Positions 54,790 through 64,000 of a stretch of DNA of 64,000 nucleotides are shown here, piece after piece (within the stretch, counting starts at the first letter, position 1; the number at the start of each line of letters is the position of its first letter). A model generated the notes under the pieces. The model worked only from the letters and a program-made list of their open reading frames with translations, did not search any database and was not told where the DNA came from. Source of the DNA: Nocardioides sp. Kera G14. Lineage in GTDB: Bacteria; Actinomycetota; Actinomycetes; Propionibacteriales; Nocardioidaceae. The translations under genes and the position numbers were made by a program. The stretch lies in NCBI RefSeq assembly GCF_020715565.1, contig NZ_CP085839.1:2666001-2730000 (forward strand). Reading direction: 5' to 3'.

Positions 54790-57103
54790 CAGTGGTCGAG
54801 TCGAGCGCGCACTGGGGCACCTTCGAGCTCACCCTCGAGGACGGTGTCCTGACCGACGCCCGCCCCCACGCCGATGACCCGGACGCCTCCCCTGCCATCG
54901 GCAACGTCGTCTCGGGTCATCGGCACCGCAGCCGCGTGCTGCGACCGGCGGTGCGCAGGGCATGGCTCGAGCGAGGACCGAGGCCCGATGCGTCGCGGGG
55001 CGAGCCCTCGTCGTCGTACGTCGAGGTCGACTGGTCCACCGCGCTCGACCTCGTCGCCGGCGAGCTCGACCGGATCCGCACCACGGACGGCAACAGCGCG
55101 ATCTACGGCGGCTCCTACGGGTGGAGCAGCGCCGGGCGGCTGCACCACGCCCAGGGTCAGCTGCACCGGTTCCTCAACCTGATCGGGGGCTACACCCGCT
55201 CGGTCGGTGACTACAGCCGCGGAGCCAGCATGGCGCTGCTGCCCTACCTCGTCGGCCACGAGGGGATGATGGCGCTGCGCTTCGCGCCGGTCTCGTGGCG
55301 CCACATCGCAGAGCACACCGACCTGCTCGTCACCTTCGGCGGGATGCGCCGCTCCAACACCTGGGTGGTGCCGGGCGGCCACGACCGCCACACCGCCTCC
55401 GGTCGGGCCCGCGAGGTTGGGCGGACCACCCGTGTCGTCTCGCTCAGCGCGCAGCGTGACGACGCGTTCGAGGACCTCGCCGCCGAGTGGGTCGGCGTCA
55501 TGCCGGCCACTGACACAGCCCTCATCCTCGCGCTGATCCATGTGCTCGTCGCCGACGGCCTCGCAGACGACGCCTTCCTCGCGACCCACACCGTCGGTGC
55601 GGAGCGGGTGCGCGCCTACGTCCTCGGCGAGACCGACGGGATCGCCAAGACCCCGGAATGGGCGGAGGCGATCACGCGCACCCCGGCAGTGCGGATCACG
55701 CGACTGGCCCACGAGATGGCCGCCGGACGCACCCTGATCAACGTCGCTTACGCGGTCCAGCGCGGCGAGCACGGCGAGCAGCCGGTCTGGGCGGCGCTGA
55801 CGCTGGCGGCGTTCCTCGGCCAGATCGGTCTGCCCGGCGGCGGCTTCACGCACGGCTTCGGCTCGATGGGCGACTACGGCGTCGGGGTGCTGCCCGTCCC
55901 GCTGCCCACCTTCCCCCAAGGAGCCAACCCGGTCCCGGACTTCATCCCGTGCGCCCGGATCAGCGATCTGCTCCTCCGCCCGGGCGAGACGATCCCGTTC
56001 GACGGCCGGCATGTCACCTACCCGCGGATCCGCCTCGCCTACTGGGCGGGCGGAAACCCGTTCCATCACCACCAGGACCTGCGGCGGCTGCAGCGCGCCC
56101 TTGCCCAGCTCGACACCCTCGTCATCCACGAGACGCACTGGACGCCGACCGCACGACACGCCGACATCGTGCTGCCGGTGGCCAGCACGCTCGAGCGCGA
56201 CGACATCGCGGCAGGTGCCGGCGACGCCCGACTGCGGGCGATGCCTCGCGTCACCGAGCCCGTGGGTGAGGCCCGCGAGGAGCTGTGGATCTACACCGAG
56301 CTCGGCCGCCGGCTCGGCGCGACGTCGCCGAGGGGCTCGACTCGCGCCAGTGGTTGGAGCGGATCTACGAGGAGTGGCGCAGCCGGGAGACGTCGCCGGA
56401 GGCGCCACCCTTCCAGGAGTTCTGGACGGAGGGCGGCGTCGACCTGCCCACAACGCAGTACGACGCCGCGAGCTCCGTCTTCAGCGCGTTCCGGACCGAT
56501 CCCGAGGCCCACCCGCTCCACACGCCGAGCGGTCGGATCGAGCTGTGGTCACAGACCATCGCCGACCTGGACCTGCCCGACATCGCCGGTCATGCCGCCT
56601 GGCTGGAGCCGACCCAGTGGTGGGGCTCACCCCTGGCCGCCGAGTTCGACCTGCACCTGCTGGCCAACCAGCCCAGCCACCGCCTGCACAGCCAGCTCGA
56701 CATGGGTGAGGCCAGCCAGTCGACGAAGGTCTCCGGCCGTGAGCCACTGCGGATCCACCCCGCGGACGCCACCGCGCGGGGGCTCGAGGACGGCGACGTC
56801 GTCCTCGTGCGCAGCCCTCAGGGAAGCCTCCTCGCCGGCGTGCGGATCAGCGACGCGCTCCTGCCGGGCGTCGTCCAGATGCACACCGGCGCCTGGTTCG
56901 ACCCCAGCTCGCCCGAGGTGGCCGACTGCGTGAACGGCAACGTGAACGTGCTCACCCGCGACGCCCCGACCTCGGCGCTCACCCAGTCCAACACCGGCGC
57001 GCACGTCCTCGTCGCCGTCACCCGGCACGCCGGCGAGGTTCCTCCCGTCCGCGCCTATGGCCCACCGCCGTTCGTCACCACCACTGAGGAGATCCATGTC
57101 TGA
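54786..57103 (+). pseudogene. DMSO-reductase-family molybdoenzyme (BisC/DorA-like), one-base frameshift
   Basis: The first frame from 54786 codes 511-515 residues of a molybdopterin-guanine-dinucleotide oxidoreductase: YGGSYGWSSAGRLHHAQGQL, VGDYSRGASMALLPYLVG (Ser expected as Mo ligand), LLVTFGGMRRSNTWVVPGGH, THWTPTARHADIVLPVAS. At about 56320 the reading continues in another frame as DVAEGLDSRQWLERIYEEWR through MHTGAWFDP and NGNVNVLTRDAPTSALTQSNTG to the stop at 57103. Adding one G after 56320 would restore 772 residues, close to the 777 of E. coli BisC. Relatives reduce biotin, methionine or dimethyl sulfoxide. A real mutation or sequencing error cannot be told apart; all other motifs look intact. 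Confidence 0.85.
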
Positions 57104-58094
57104 GAAGCGCTACGTGATCATCGGCGCCGGCGCCGTCGGCGGAGCCCTGGCCGCACAGCTCGTGCCCGCCGGGTTCGACGTGGTCCTGGTCGCTCGTGGC
57201 GAGCACGGCAAGCGGATCGCGACCGACGGGCTGCGCGTGCTGCGCCCGACCGGCACCGAAGTGATCGACGTCGTCGTGGCCGAGGGACCCGACGACGTAC
57301 CCCTGTCGCGGGGCGACGTCCTGCTCCTCACCGTGAAGACCCAGGACGCAGAGGCCACCCTCGCAGACTGGGCCTGGCAGCCGGTCCACGACGGATCGGG
57401 ATCCGTCGTCGGGTCGGCTGCCACGGACCTCCCGATCGTGACCTTCCAGAACGGCCGGGCGACCGAGGATCTCGCCCTGCGGCGCTTCCACCACGTTCTC
57501 GGCGCGACGATCAGCGTCGCGGCCGGTTTCGTCACTCCCGGCGAGATCGTCTCACCGTCCCTCGACCCGGCCGCGCTCGTCTGGGTCGGACGTCACCCCG
57601 ACGGGCACGACGAGCTCGCCGAGGAGATCGCCGACGACCTCACCGCCGCGGGCACCGCGGCCTGGCCGGTGACGGACCTCGCCGCGCACAAGGCCGCCAA
57701 GCTGCTCGGCAACCTGGCCTGGAACGGCCTGGCGCTGCTGGAGGGCCCCGAGGAGGAGAAGGCCGAGGCCGCGCGGCTGCTGCGGGAGGAGGCGGTGGCC
57801 GTCTTCGCCGCCGCCGGCGTTGCGCTCCCGCCGGGGAACGAGCTCGACCACCGCGGCACCAACCTCCAGGTCCAGACGGTGCCCGGCTACACGCCGCGGG
57901 GCTCCACGTGGCAGAGCTTCGCCCGCGGCGCCTCCAGCGAGATTGACTATCTCAACGGCGAGATCACCCTGCTGGCCCGCACGTACGGTGTTCCGGCGCC
58001 TCTCAACCGCCGACTTCAGGAGCTTCTCGGCGCACCCCATCTCGCCGATCAGCGGACCTTCGCCGCCCTGCTCGCCGCTGCCGCTGATGAGTAG
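57096..58094 (+). CDS. Ketopantoate-reductase-like (PanE/ApbA) oxidoreductase
   Basis: 332 residues. N-terminal NADP domain YVIIGAGAVGGALAAQLVPAGFDVVLVARGEH, LLLTVKTQDAEATLADW and the C-terminal domain with AAKLLGNLAWNGLALLEG, SFARGASSEIDYLNGEITLLARTYGVPAPLNR, in which the Lys and the SSEIDYLNG block match PanE. Context suggests a keto- or aldehyde-reductase for a breakdown product rather than pantothenate synthesis. GGAG precedes the ATG at 57096, and it overlaps the molybdoenzyme end by eight bases. Confidence 0.88.
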   Translation: MSEKRYVIIGAGAVGGALAAQLVPAGFDVVLVARGEHGKRIATDGLRVLRPTGTEVIDVVVAEGPDDVPLSRGDVLLLTVKTQDAEATLADWAWQPVHDGSGSVVGSAATDLPIVTFQNGRATEDLALRRFHHVLGATISVAAGFVTPGEIVSPSLDPAALVWVGRHPDGHDELAEEIADDLTAAGTAAWPVTDLAAHKAAKLLGNLAWNGLALLEGPEEEKAEAARLLREEAVAVFAAAGVALPPGNELDHRGTNLQVQTVPGYTPRGSTWQSFARGASSEIDYLNGEITLLARTYGVPAPLNRRLQELLGAPHLADQRTFAALLAAAADE

Positions 58095-59901
58095 GGGCGC
58101 GCTGCAGCGCAGTACCCTCGGCGCCCAGGTCCGCGGCGCACTCGACCACCCCCTCCCTGCCTTCGTCGCCCTGCTGAGCGGAGTGCTCAACGGCGCGACC
58201 ATGGTGGTCGGCGCGGTCGCGGTCGGCTGGGCCACCGACCACCTCGTCGTCCCCGCTCTTGGCGGCCACCACGTGACCACTTCCGACTGGGCGATCAGCG
58301 CGCTGCTCATCCTCGGTATCTCCGCGGTGCGCTGGACGACCATCTTCGTCCGCGGCATCGCCACCGGGCGTGTCCAGCACCGCGCCCAGGCCGAGACCCG
58401 GCGCGCCGTCGTACGCCGCTATCTCGAGCTCGACCCCGCATGGCACCGGCGTCGCTCGCCGGGCCAGCTCCTGGCCCATGCCGTCTCCGACGTCGATGCG
58501 CTCTGGTCACCGATGCAGTGGGCCTACTTCGCCTGCGGCATGGTCTTCATGCTGTTCTTCGCGCTCGTCGAGCTGTTCCTGCGCGACCTGACACTCGGGC
58601 TGATCGCCGTCGTCCTCGTCGCGCTGGTGCTGGGCATCAACACGGCCTACCAGCGTCTCCTCATCCCGCAGGCGCGTGCCGCGCAAGCGGCCCGGGCGGT
58701 GGTCGGCTCGGTCGCGCATGAGTCGATCGAGGGCACTCCCGTGGTGCGCAGCCTCGGCCTGGTCACCGAGGAGCTCGCCCGGTTCTCACCGGGCGTGCGA
58801 GGCCTCGAAGGCGCCGACCTGAGCATCGCCCGGGTGAGCTCGGTCTTCGATCCCCTGCTCGAGCTGCTCCCGACCGCCGCCATCCTGGCCGTCCTGGCTG
58901 CGAGCACCCCGCGGATCGCAGCCGGAGAGCTGACCGTCGGCGACCTGGTGGGCGTCGTCTACCTGCTCCTCACGATCTCGATTCCGCTCAACGTGATCAG
59001 CCGGTTCCTGTCCATCCTGCCGATGTCGAGCGCCGGACGGGAGCGGGTCGAGGGCATCCTGTCCCACCCCGACGTGCTCCGCTTCGGTGACCAGGCGCTG
59101 CTGGCGCCGGGCCCTCTCGAGGTCTCGCTCCGCGGCGCCACCGTGGTGCGCGACGGGCAGGAGTTGCTCCACATCGACGAGCTCACGCTGCCCGCCGGCA
59201 GCATCACCGCCGTGGTCGGGGCGGTCGGCTCCGGGAAGACCACGCTCCTCGACATCGCAGGCGGGCAGCTCCACCCCACCTCCGGCCAGGTGGCCTTCGA
59301 CGACGTCGACGTCCGTGACCTGGCCCGTGGCGTGGTGCCGAGCACCGTCGCCCACGTCTCCCAGTCACCGTTCCTCTTCGCTGAGTCGATCCGGGACAAC
59401 CTCTCCCTCAGCGGACATCCGCGTGCTCGTCGTCCCTACGCCGAGGCCGAGCTGTGGGCCGCCCTCGAGGTCGCCTCCGCGGCCGAGATCGTCCGCGGAC
59501 TCCCGGATGGCCTCGACACCGTGGTCGGCGAGCGCGGGGCGACGCTCTCGGGCGGCCAGCGCCAGCGGATCTGCCTCGCCCGGGCGATCGTCCGCCAGCC
59601 GCGGCTCCTCGTCCTCGACGACGCGACGTCAGCCCTCGACCCGCGCGTCGAGCGGCAGGTGCTCAGCGATCTGGACCGGCTCGCCCGCGCCGGCGGCCCC
59701 ACGGTCCTCATCGTCGCCAACCGGCCCTCGACCGTCGCGATCGCCGACCAGGTCGTCCTCCTCGAGGCCGGCCGGATCGCCGCGGTCGGCAGCCACGCCG
59801 ACCTGATGGCGACCACCCCGGAGTACGCCCGGATCGTGACCGCCTACGACACCACCCCCGAAGCCCTGCACGCCGGGGAGGACGAGCATGTCGCTTGCTG
59901 A
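58087..59901 (+). CDS. Heterodimeric ABC exporter, subunit with degenerate ATP site
   Basis: 604 residues: six-span exporter domain then an ATPase with Walker A VGAVGSGKTTLLD and signature LSGGQRQRICLARAI. Walker B reads LLVLDDATSALD, with Asp where the catalytic Glu belongs, and the switch His region reads IVANRPST (Asn/Arg instead of His). Such degeneration marks one half of asymmetric exporters of the BmrCD/TM287-288 type. Overlaps PanE by eight bases and the next gene by 14. Confidence 0.9.
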   Translation: MSRGALQRSTLGAQVRGALDHPLPAFVALLSGVLNGATMVVGAVAVGWATDHLVVPALGGHHVTTSDWAISALLILGISAVRWTTIFVRGIATGRVQHRAQAETRRAVVRRYLELDPAWHRRRSPGQLLAHAVSDVDALWSPMQWAYFACGMVFMLFFALVELFLRDLTLGLIAVVLVALVLGINTAYQRLLIPQARAAQAARAVVGSVAHESIEGTPVVRSLGLVTEELARFSPGVRGLEGADLSIARVSSVFDPLLELLPTAAILAVLAASTPRIAAGELTVGDLVGVVYLLLTISIPLNVISRFLSILPMSSAGRERVEGILSHPDVLRFGDQALLAPGPLEVSLRGATVVRDGQELLHIDELTLPAGSITAVVGAVGSGKTTLLDIAGGQLHPTSGQVAFDDVDVRDLARGVVPSTVAHVSQSPFLFAESIRDNLSLSGHPRARRPYAEAELWAALEVASAAEIVRGLPDGLDTVVGERGATLSGGQRQRICLARAIVRQPRLLVLDDATSALDPRVERQVLSDLDRLARAGGPTVLIVANRPSTVAIADQVVLLEAGRIAAVGSHADLMATTPEYARIVTAYDTTPEALHAGEDEHVAC

Positions 59902-61654
59902 CCTCTCCCACGTCGGCCCTCGGCGTCTCGTCGCCGCGTCGATCCGAGCGACCCCGGTCCTGGCCTCCGGTCTCCCCTTCACGCTGCTGCTGGCCCTGCT
60001 CGGCGGCGCCGGCCGGATCGTGGCCCCGCTGACCGTGCAGCACGCGATCGACGCGCACCTCGCCGCCGCTGTGGTCGACCGCGCCGTACTCGTCGGCACG
60101 ATCGCCTTGGTGGTCGCATGGGCGTCGTCGCTGCGGCTCAACCGACGACTCCAGTCCCGGGTGGAGGCTGCTTTGGCGAAGCTGCGGCTCGACGGCCTGG
60201 CGCGGATCCATGACATGCCGGCCACGACCGCCGACATGACACCCAGCGCCGACCTGGTGGCACGGCTCACCAGCGACCTCGACCAGGTGACGACGTACGT
60301 CCAGGGCGGCGGGCTGCAGATGGTCACCAACCTCGCCCAGCTGCTCATCTCAGCTGGCCTCCTGCTGGTCTACTCGTGGGTGCTCTCGCTGCCGGTCTTC
60401 GCCATTGCCGTGCTGCTGGTGGTCGTCATGCTCACGGTGCAGAAGGTGATCGCCCGCCGCTTCGCGCTGGTGCGCGTCGAGTTGGCCCGCATGCAGAGCG
60501 TCGTCGCCGAGGCGGTGATCGGCGCTCCCGTGATCCGGTCGACCGGCACCGACGAGCGGACCCGCGCCCGGCTCGACGAGGCGGTCGACCGTGCCCGCGA
60601 CAGCCAGCTGCGCTCGTTGGGACCGCTGCACGCCAACACGTCGTTCGGCGAGATGGCGATCTCGACGATCACAACCGTGGTCATCCTCGGCGGAGTCTGG
60701 TGGGCGCTGCTCGGCTCACCCGCCGAGCCCCGCCTCACGAGTGGACAGCTGGTGGCGATGGTCTTCCTCGTCACGTTCTTCGTCCGGCCCCTGCAGTTCA
60801 TGGTGCAGAGCCTCGGCGAGGCCCAGAACGCGCTCACCGGCTGGCGCCGGGCACTCGAGGTGGTCGCCACGCCGAGCGGGACCGTCGTCGACGGACGCGA
60901 GTTGCCGCCCGGACCAGTGGCCGTTGACCTGCGCGAGGTCTCCGCACGGTACGGCGACGGCCCGCTCGTCCTCGAAGGCGTCAGCCTCCACATCCACCCC
61001 GGAGAGCACATCGCCGTCGTCGGCCGGACCGGCAGCGGCAAGTCGACCTTCGCCAAGCTGCTCACCCGCCGGATCAACCCCGCGGATGGCGACCTGTGCC
61101 TGGGCGGCATCCCGATCGGTGAGCTCGCCGACACACCGGGGCGGGTCGTCATCGTGCCGCAGGACCCCTTCCTCTTCGACGGGACGCTGGCCGCCAACCT
61201 GCGTCTCGGCGCAAGGAACGCGACCGACGACGAGCTGATCGCGGGGCTCGACGCGCTCGGACTCGCCGACTGGTTCGCGATCCTGCCGGACGGCCTCGAG
61301 ACGCGGGTGGGGCTGCGCGGGGAGCGGCTCTCCGTCGGTGAGCGCCAGCTGGTCGCACTGGCCCGGACCGCCCTGGCCGACCCGGACCTCGTCGTGCTCG
61401 ACGAGGCCACCAGCGGCATCGACCCGGCCACCGACGTCGCCGTCCAGACCGCCCTGCGGACTCTCTCCGAGGGGCGCACCACCGTGTCCATCGCCCACCG
61501 CATGATCACCGCCGCCACCGCGGACCGGGTCCTCGTCTTCCACGACGGACGCCTCGTCCAGGACGGCCCGCACCACGAGCTGCTCGAGCAGGACGGCCCC
61601 TACGCCGGACTCGTCGGAGCCTGGCAGCGCAGCACAGCCCGCACACCCCTCTGA
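59888..61654 (+). CDS. Heterodimeric ABC exporter, subunit with canonical Walker B
   Basis: 588 residues: six spans then Walker A VGRTGSGKSTFAKLL, signature LSVGERQLVALART (altered from LSGGQ), Walker B LVVLDEATSGIDP with Glu, and H-loop SIAHRMITAATADRVLVF. Together with the preceding subunit it has one good and one weak ATP site. It might export a toxic product of organosulfur breakdown or import/export a sulfur compound; this is inference. Confidence 0.9.
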   Translation: MSLADLSHVGPRRLVAASIRATPVLASGLPFTLLLALLGGAGRIVAPLTVQHAIDAHLAAAVVDRAVLVGTIALVVAWASSLRLNRRLQSRVEAALAKLRLDGLARIHDMPATTADMTPSADLVARLTSDLDQVTTYVQGGGLQMVTNLAQLLISAGLLLVYSWVLSLPVFAIAVLLVVVMLTVQKVIARRFALVRVELARMQSVVAEAVIGAPVIRSTGTDERTRARLDEAVDRARDSQLRSLGPLHANTSFGEMAISTITTVVILGGVWWALLGSPAEPRLTSGQLVAMVFLVTFFVRPLQFMVQSLGEAQNALTGWRRALEVVATPSGTVVDGRELPPGPVAVDLREVSARYGDGPLVLEGVSLHIHPGEHIAVVGRTGSGKSTFAKLLTRRINPADGDLCLGGIPIGELADTPGRVVIVPQDPFLFDGTLAANLRLGARNATDDELIAGLDALGLADWFAILPDGLETRVGLRGERLSVGERQLVALARTALADPDLVVLDEATSGIDPATDVAVQTALRTLSEGRTTVSIAHRMITAATADRVLVFHDGRLVQDGPHHELLEQDGPYAGLVGAWQRSTARTPL

Positions 61655-61665
61655 AAGGCCTCCCG

Positions 61666-62895
61666 ATGACCGTCACTGACAGCACCTTCGACACCTCGAT
61701 CCCCTCCACGGCAGCACGCACCGTCGAGTTCGTCAGCGCCACCAGCTACAGCGGTGGCTCCGAGCTCCACCCCACCGGGTCCAACATCGACCTGCCCGCC
61801 TACCGCACCTACATCGACGCACTCGAGGAGGCCGGCTTCGACTACACCCTCAACGGCTACAGCTCGAGCTTCGCCGACTCCTTCATCGTCGCCTCGGCGA
61901 CCGGGCAGCTCACGGAGCGGATCAGGCCGATCGTGGCGCTGCGCCCCAACACCGTCTTCCCACTGGTCGCGGCCCAGTCTCTGGCCACCCTCGACCAGCT
62001 CACCGAGGGACGCGCCGTCGTCCACCTCATCTCCGGCGGCGCCGACTCCGAGCAGGCCCGCCAGGGCGACTACCTCCCGAAGGAGAAGCGCTACGCCCGC
62101 ACCAGCGAGTACATCGACCTCCTGCGGGCTGCCTGGACCGAGAAGGCCCCCTTCAGCCACGACGGCGAGTTCTACACGTTCGACGACTTCGGCCCCGGCT
62201 TCTCGACGTACTCCGGCGAGCCGGTCCCGATCTCCATCGGTGGCCAGTCCGACGAGGCCTTCCAGGTCGGCGGCACCAAGGCCGACTGGTTCACCTTCTG
62301 GGGCGAGCCCCTCGCCGAGGTACGTCGCGAGATCGACCGGGTGCACGCGATCGCCGACGCCGCCGGACGCCCCCGCCAGAGGATCTGGGTCACCTTCCGG
62401 CCGATCATCGCCGCCACCGACGAGCTCGCCTGGCAGCACGCCGGTGAGATCCTCGGCGTCCTCACCGAGCGCTTCGCCGCCGGCAACGACGTCGCCCAGC
62501 GGTTCCTCCGCAACTCCGGTGGCGCAGCTCCGCAGAACAAGGGCTCCCAGCGGGCGCTGGAGTTCGCCAGCGCGTCGGCCCGTTACGACCGTGCGCTGTG
62601 GACGCCCACCGCGGCCGCCACGGGCGGTGGTGGCGCCTCGACCGCCCTCGTCGGCAGCTACGAGACGGTGGCCGCGGCCATCCTCGACTACATCGACGCC
62701 GGCGCCGACATCGTCTCGGTGCGCGGCTACGACGGCATCGAGGACGTGAAGAAGTACGGCCAGTACCTCCTCCCCCTCATCCGTCAGGAGCTGGCCCACC
62801 GCCAGACGACCGGCCGGCGGGGCACGCTCCAGGCCGAGCACCTCGGCTATGCCGACCCGACCTTCACCGCACTCGCCGACCAGGTCTCCGCCTGA
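61666..62895 (+). CDS. LLM-class flavin-dependent monooxygenase, copy B
   Basis: 409 residues, same family as 47117-48346 and exactly the same length. NGYSSSFADSFIVAS, the LISGGADSEQARQGDYLPKEK block, SHDGEFYTFDDF, GGTKADWFTFWGEPLAEV. The N- and C-terminal parts are clearly diverged from copy A in DNA, but bases 61984-62286 differ from copy A at two positions only. It starts 11 bases after the exporter stop. Confidence 0.88.
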   Translation: MTVTDSTFDTSIPSTAARTVEFVSATSYSGGSELHPTGSNIDLPAYRTYIDALEEAGFDYTLNGYSSSFADSFIVASATGQLTERIRPIVALRPNTVFPLVAAQSLATLDQLTEGRAVVHLISGGADSEQARQGDYLPKEKRYARTSEYIDLLRAAWTEKAPFSHDGEFYTFDDFGPGFSTYSGEPVPISIGGQSDEAFQVGGTKADWFTFWGEPLAEVRREIDRVHAIADAAGRPRQRIWVTFRPIIAATDELAWQHAGEILGVLTERFAAGNDVAQRFLRNSGGAAPQNKGSQRALEFASASARYDRALWTPTAAATGGGGASTALVGSYETVAAAILDYIDAGADIVSVRGYDGIEDVKKYGQYLLPLIRQELAHRQTTGRRGTLQAEHLGYADPTFTALADQVSA

Positions 62896-62954
62896 GCGCC
62901 TCACACGCCTGACACCCCTGAGCACGCCGAAACCCACACGATCAGAGAGCAGCC

Positions 62955-64000
62955 ATGACCACCCCCGACTTCGACACCACCATCCCCGCGACCGCCTCAC
63001 CCGAGGTCGAGTTCGTCAGCCAGATCAACTGGAACACCAGCCGCGAGATCGACACCGCGCCTCCGGCACGCGGCCTCGACCGCGCCTATGTCCGCGAGTA
63101 CGCGAAGGCCCTCGAGGAGGGCGACTTCGACTACACGCTGGTGCCCTACTTCTCCAGTTCCCCGGAGTCCTTCGTGCTCGCGGCTGCGATCGGCGCCGTG
63201 ACGGAGCGGATCAAGCCCGTCGTGGCGCTGCGGCCCAACCACACCTTCCCGCTGGTGGCCGCCCAGAAGCTCGCCACGCTCGACCAGCTCACCCAAGGCC
63301 GCGCGGTGCTGCACCTCATCTCGGGCGGCAACGACGCCGAGCAGCGCAAGCAGGGTGACTACGAGCCCAAGGACCGCCGCTACGCCCGGACCAGCGAATA
63401 CATCGACCTCCTCCGCGCCGCATGGACGGAGAAGGCGCCCTTCAGCCACGACGGCGAGTTCTACAGGTTCGATGACTTCGGTCCGGGCTTCCCCACCTAC
63501 AGCGGGGAGCCCATCCCGATCTCGATCGGGGGCGAGTCGGACGCGGCGTACGACGTCGGCAGCTCGAAGGCGGACTGGTTCGCCTTCAACTCGGGCGCCT
63601 CGCTGGCGCAGACCCGGCTCGACTTCGCCCGGGTCGCGCAGATCGCGTCAGCCGCCGGACGACCGACGCCTCGGTTCTGGGTGACCTTCCGGCCGGTCGT
63701 CGCCTCCACTCCCGAGAAGGCCTGGGAGACGGCCCACGACTACGCCGCGAAGCTCAGTCTGAGCAGTCAGGCCTTCGCAAAGGCCTTCGGCCTCGACCTC
63801 ACGAAGGCCGACCCGGCGACGATCACGCCCGAGGCCGTCGGACAGCGGCGCGCCCGTGAGTACGCCGCCGCGAGCGAGCGGGTCGACCGTGCCACCTGGT
63901 TCGGCTTCACCCGGGCCACGGGCGGCTTCGGCGCCGCGTCGGCCGGGCTGGTCGGCACTCCCGAGACGGTGGCGGCCGCCATCGTCGACTACATCGACGC
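62955..64000 (+). CDS. LLM-class flavin-dependent monooxygenase, copy C (3' end beyond window)
   Basis: About 348 residues visible of an expected ~410; cut by the window end. VALRPNHTFPLVAAQKLATL, HLISGGNDAEQRKQGDYEPK, SHDGEFYRFDDFGPGFPTYS, PIPISIGGESDAAYDVGSSKAD. In DNA it differs from copies A and B by many synonymous and non-synonymous changes, including in the block where A and B are almost identical, and so gives a natural reference for divergence. It follows copy B by 59 bases. Confidence 0.88.
   Translation, partial: MTTPDFDTTIPATASPEVEFVSQINWNTSREIDTAPPARGLDRAYVREYAKALEEGDFDYTLVPYFSSSPESFVLAAAIGAVTERIKPVVALRPNHTFPLVAAQKLATLDQLTQGRAVLHLISGGNDAEQRKQGDYEPKDRRYARTSEYIDLLRAAWTEKAPFSHDGEFYRFDDFGPGFPTYSGEPIPISIGGESDAAYDVGSSKADWFAFNSGASLAQTRLDFARVAQIASAAGRPTPRFWVTFRPVVASTPEKAWETAHDYAAKLSLSSQAFAKAFGLDLTKADPATITPEAVGQRRAREYAAASERVDRATWFGFTRATGGFGAASAGLVGTPETVAAAIVDYID

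Overview
The window is very GC-rich with dense, overlapping genes and many GTG/TTG starts. The order glmU-prs-rplY-pth with mfd nearby, a Prim-PolC/LigC pair and an actinobacterial HemQ/HemG pair point to a high-GC actinobacterium, most likely a Nocardioides or close relative (genus is inference).

Layout. (1) 1-3.5 kb: the N-terminal two thirds of mfd, an M15 peptidase lipoprotein and the wreck of a lytic transglycosylase gene. (2) 3.6-13.5 kb: an unusual phosphate-uptake operon on the minus strand, pstC-pstA-pstS(membrane-anchored)-large surface protein-sortase-like protein-second PstS(Ig-like tail)-pstB, with PHO-box-like repeats upstream. The sortase-like protein has lost both its catalytic His and Cys. 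(3) 13.7-18.9 kb: pth, rplY, prs and glmU, interrupted between prs and rplY by an opposite-strand AbiEi/DUF559-type gene flanked by two 70-bp direct repeats differing at one base. (4) 19-23.6 kb: a membrane GGDEF-EAL protein, tail to tail with a large secreted nuclease. (5) 24-29.6 kb: a tightly overlapping six-gene operon: a TagD/LicC-like cytidylyltransferase, three paralogous proteins joining a LicD-like phosphotransferase to a SAM methyltransferase, and two small related coiled-coil proteins. A Gln-type tRNA lies 8 bases past its last stop. This is the best candidate for an undescribed system, probably cell-envelope polymer decoration. (6) 29.7-35.7 kb: LigC, a Usp-like protein, Prim-PolC, MsrB, a sulfotransferase remnant, a SCO6745-like protein, a Phd/PIN toxin-antitoxin pair with a palindromic operator, and HemQ. 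(7) 35.7-64 kb: organosulfur acquisition. ssuDCAB and a LysR gene lie between hemQ and hemG; then come a flavin reductase, an SfnB/DszC-like monooxygenase, a GlcD-like oxidase, a hydrolase and a second LysR gene. From 47.1 kb to the window end runs a long plus-strand series: LLM monooxygenase, DszC-like flavoprotein, complete Opp-type importer, DMSO-reductase-family molybdoenzyme (frameshifted here), PanE-like reductase, heterodimeric ABC exporter and two more LLM monooxygenases.

How the genes work together. The sulfur region has two importers of different classes, flavin-dependent oxygenases able in principle to cleave C-S bonds, a flavin reductase and a putative sulfoxide reductase: a scavenging programme for sulfonates, sulfones or sulfoxides. 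Two of its promoters share a CTAG-rich 20-bp motif, which suggests common control. Two of the LLM genes share a 303-bp tract differing at 2 positions inside otherwise diverged genes, which suggests recent gene conversion. No insertion sequence, CRISPR array or rRNA was recognised.
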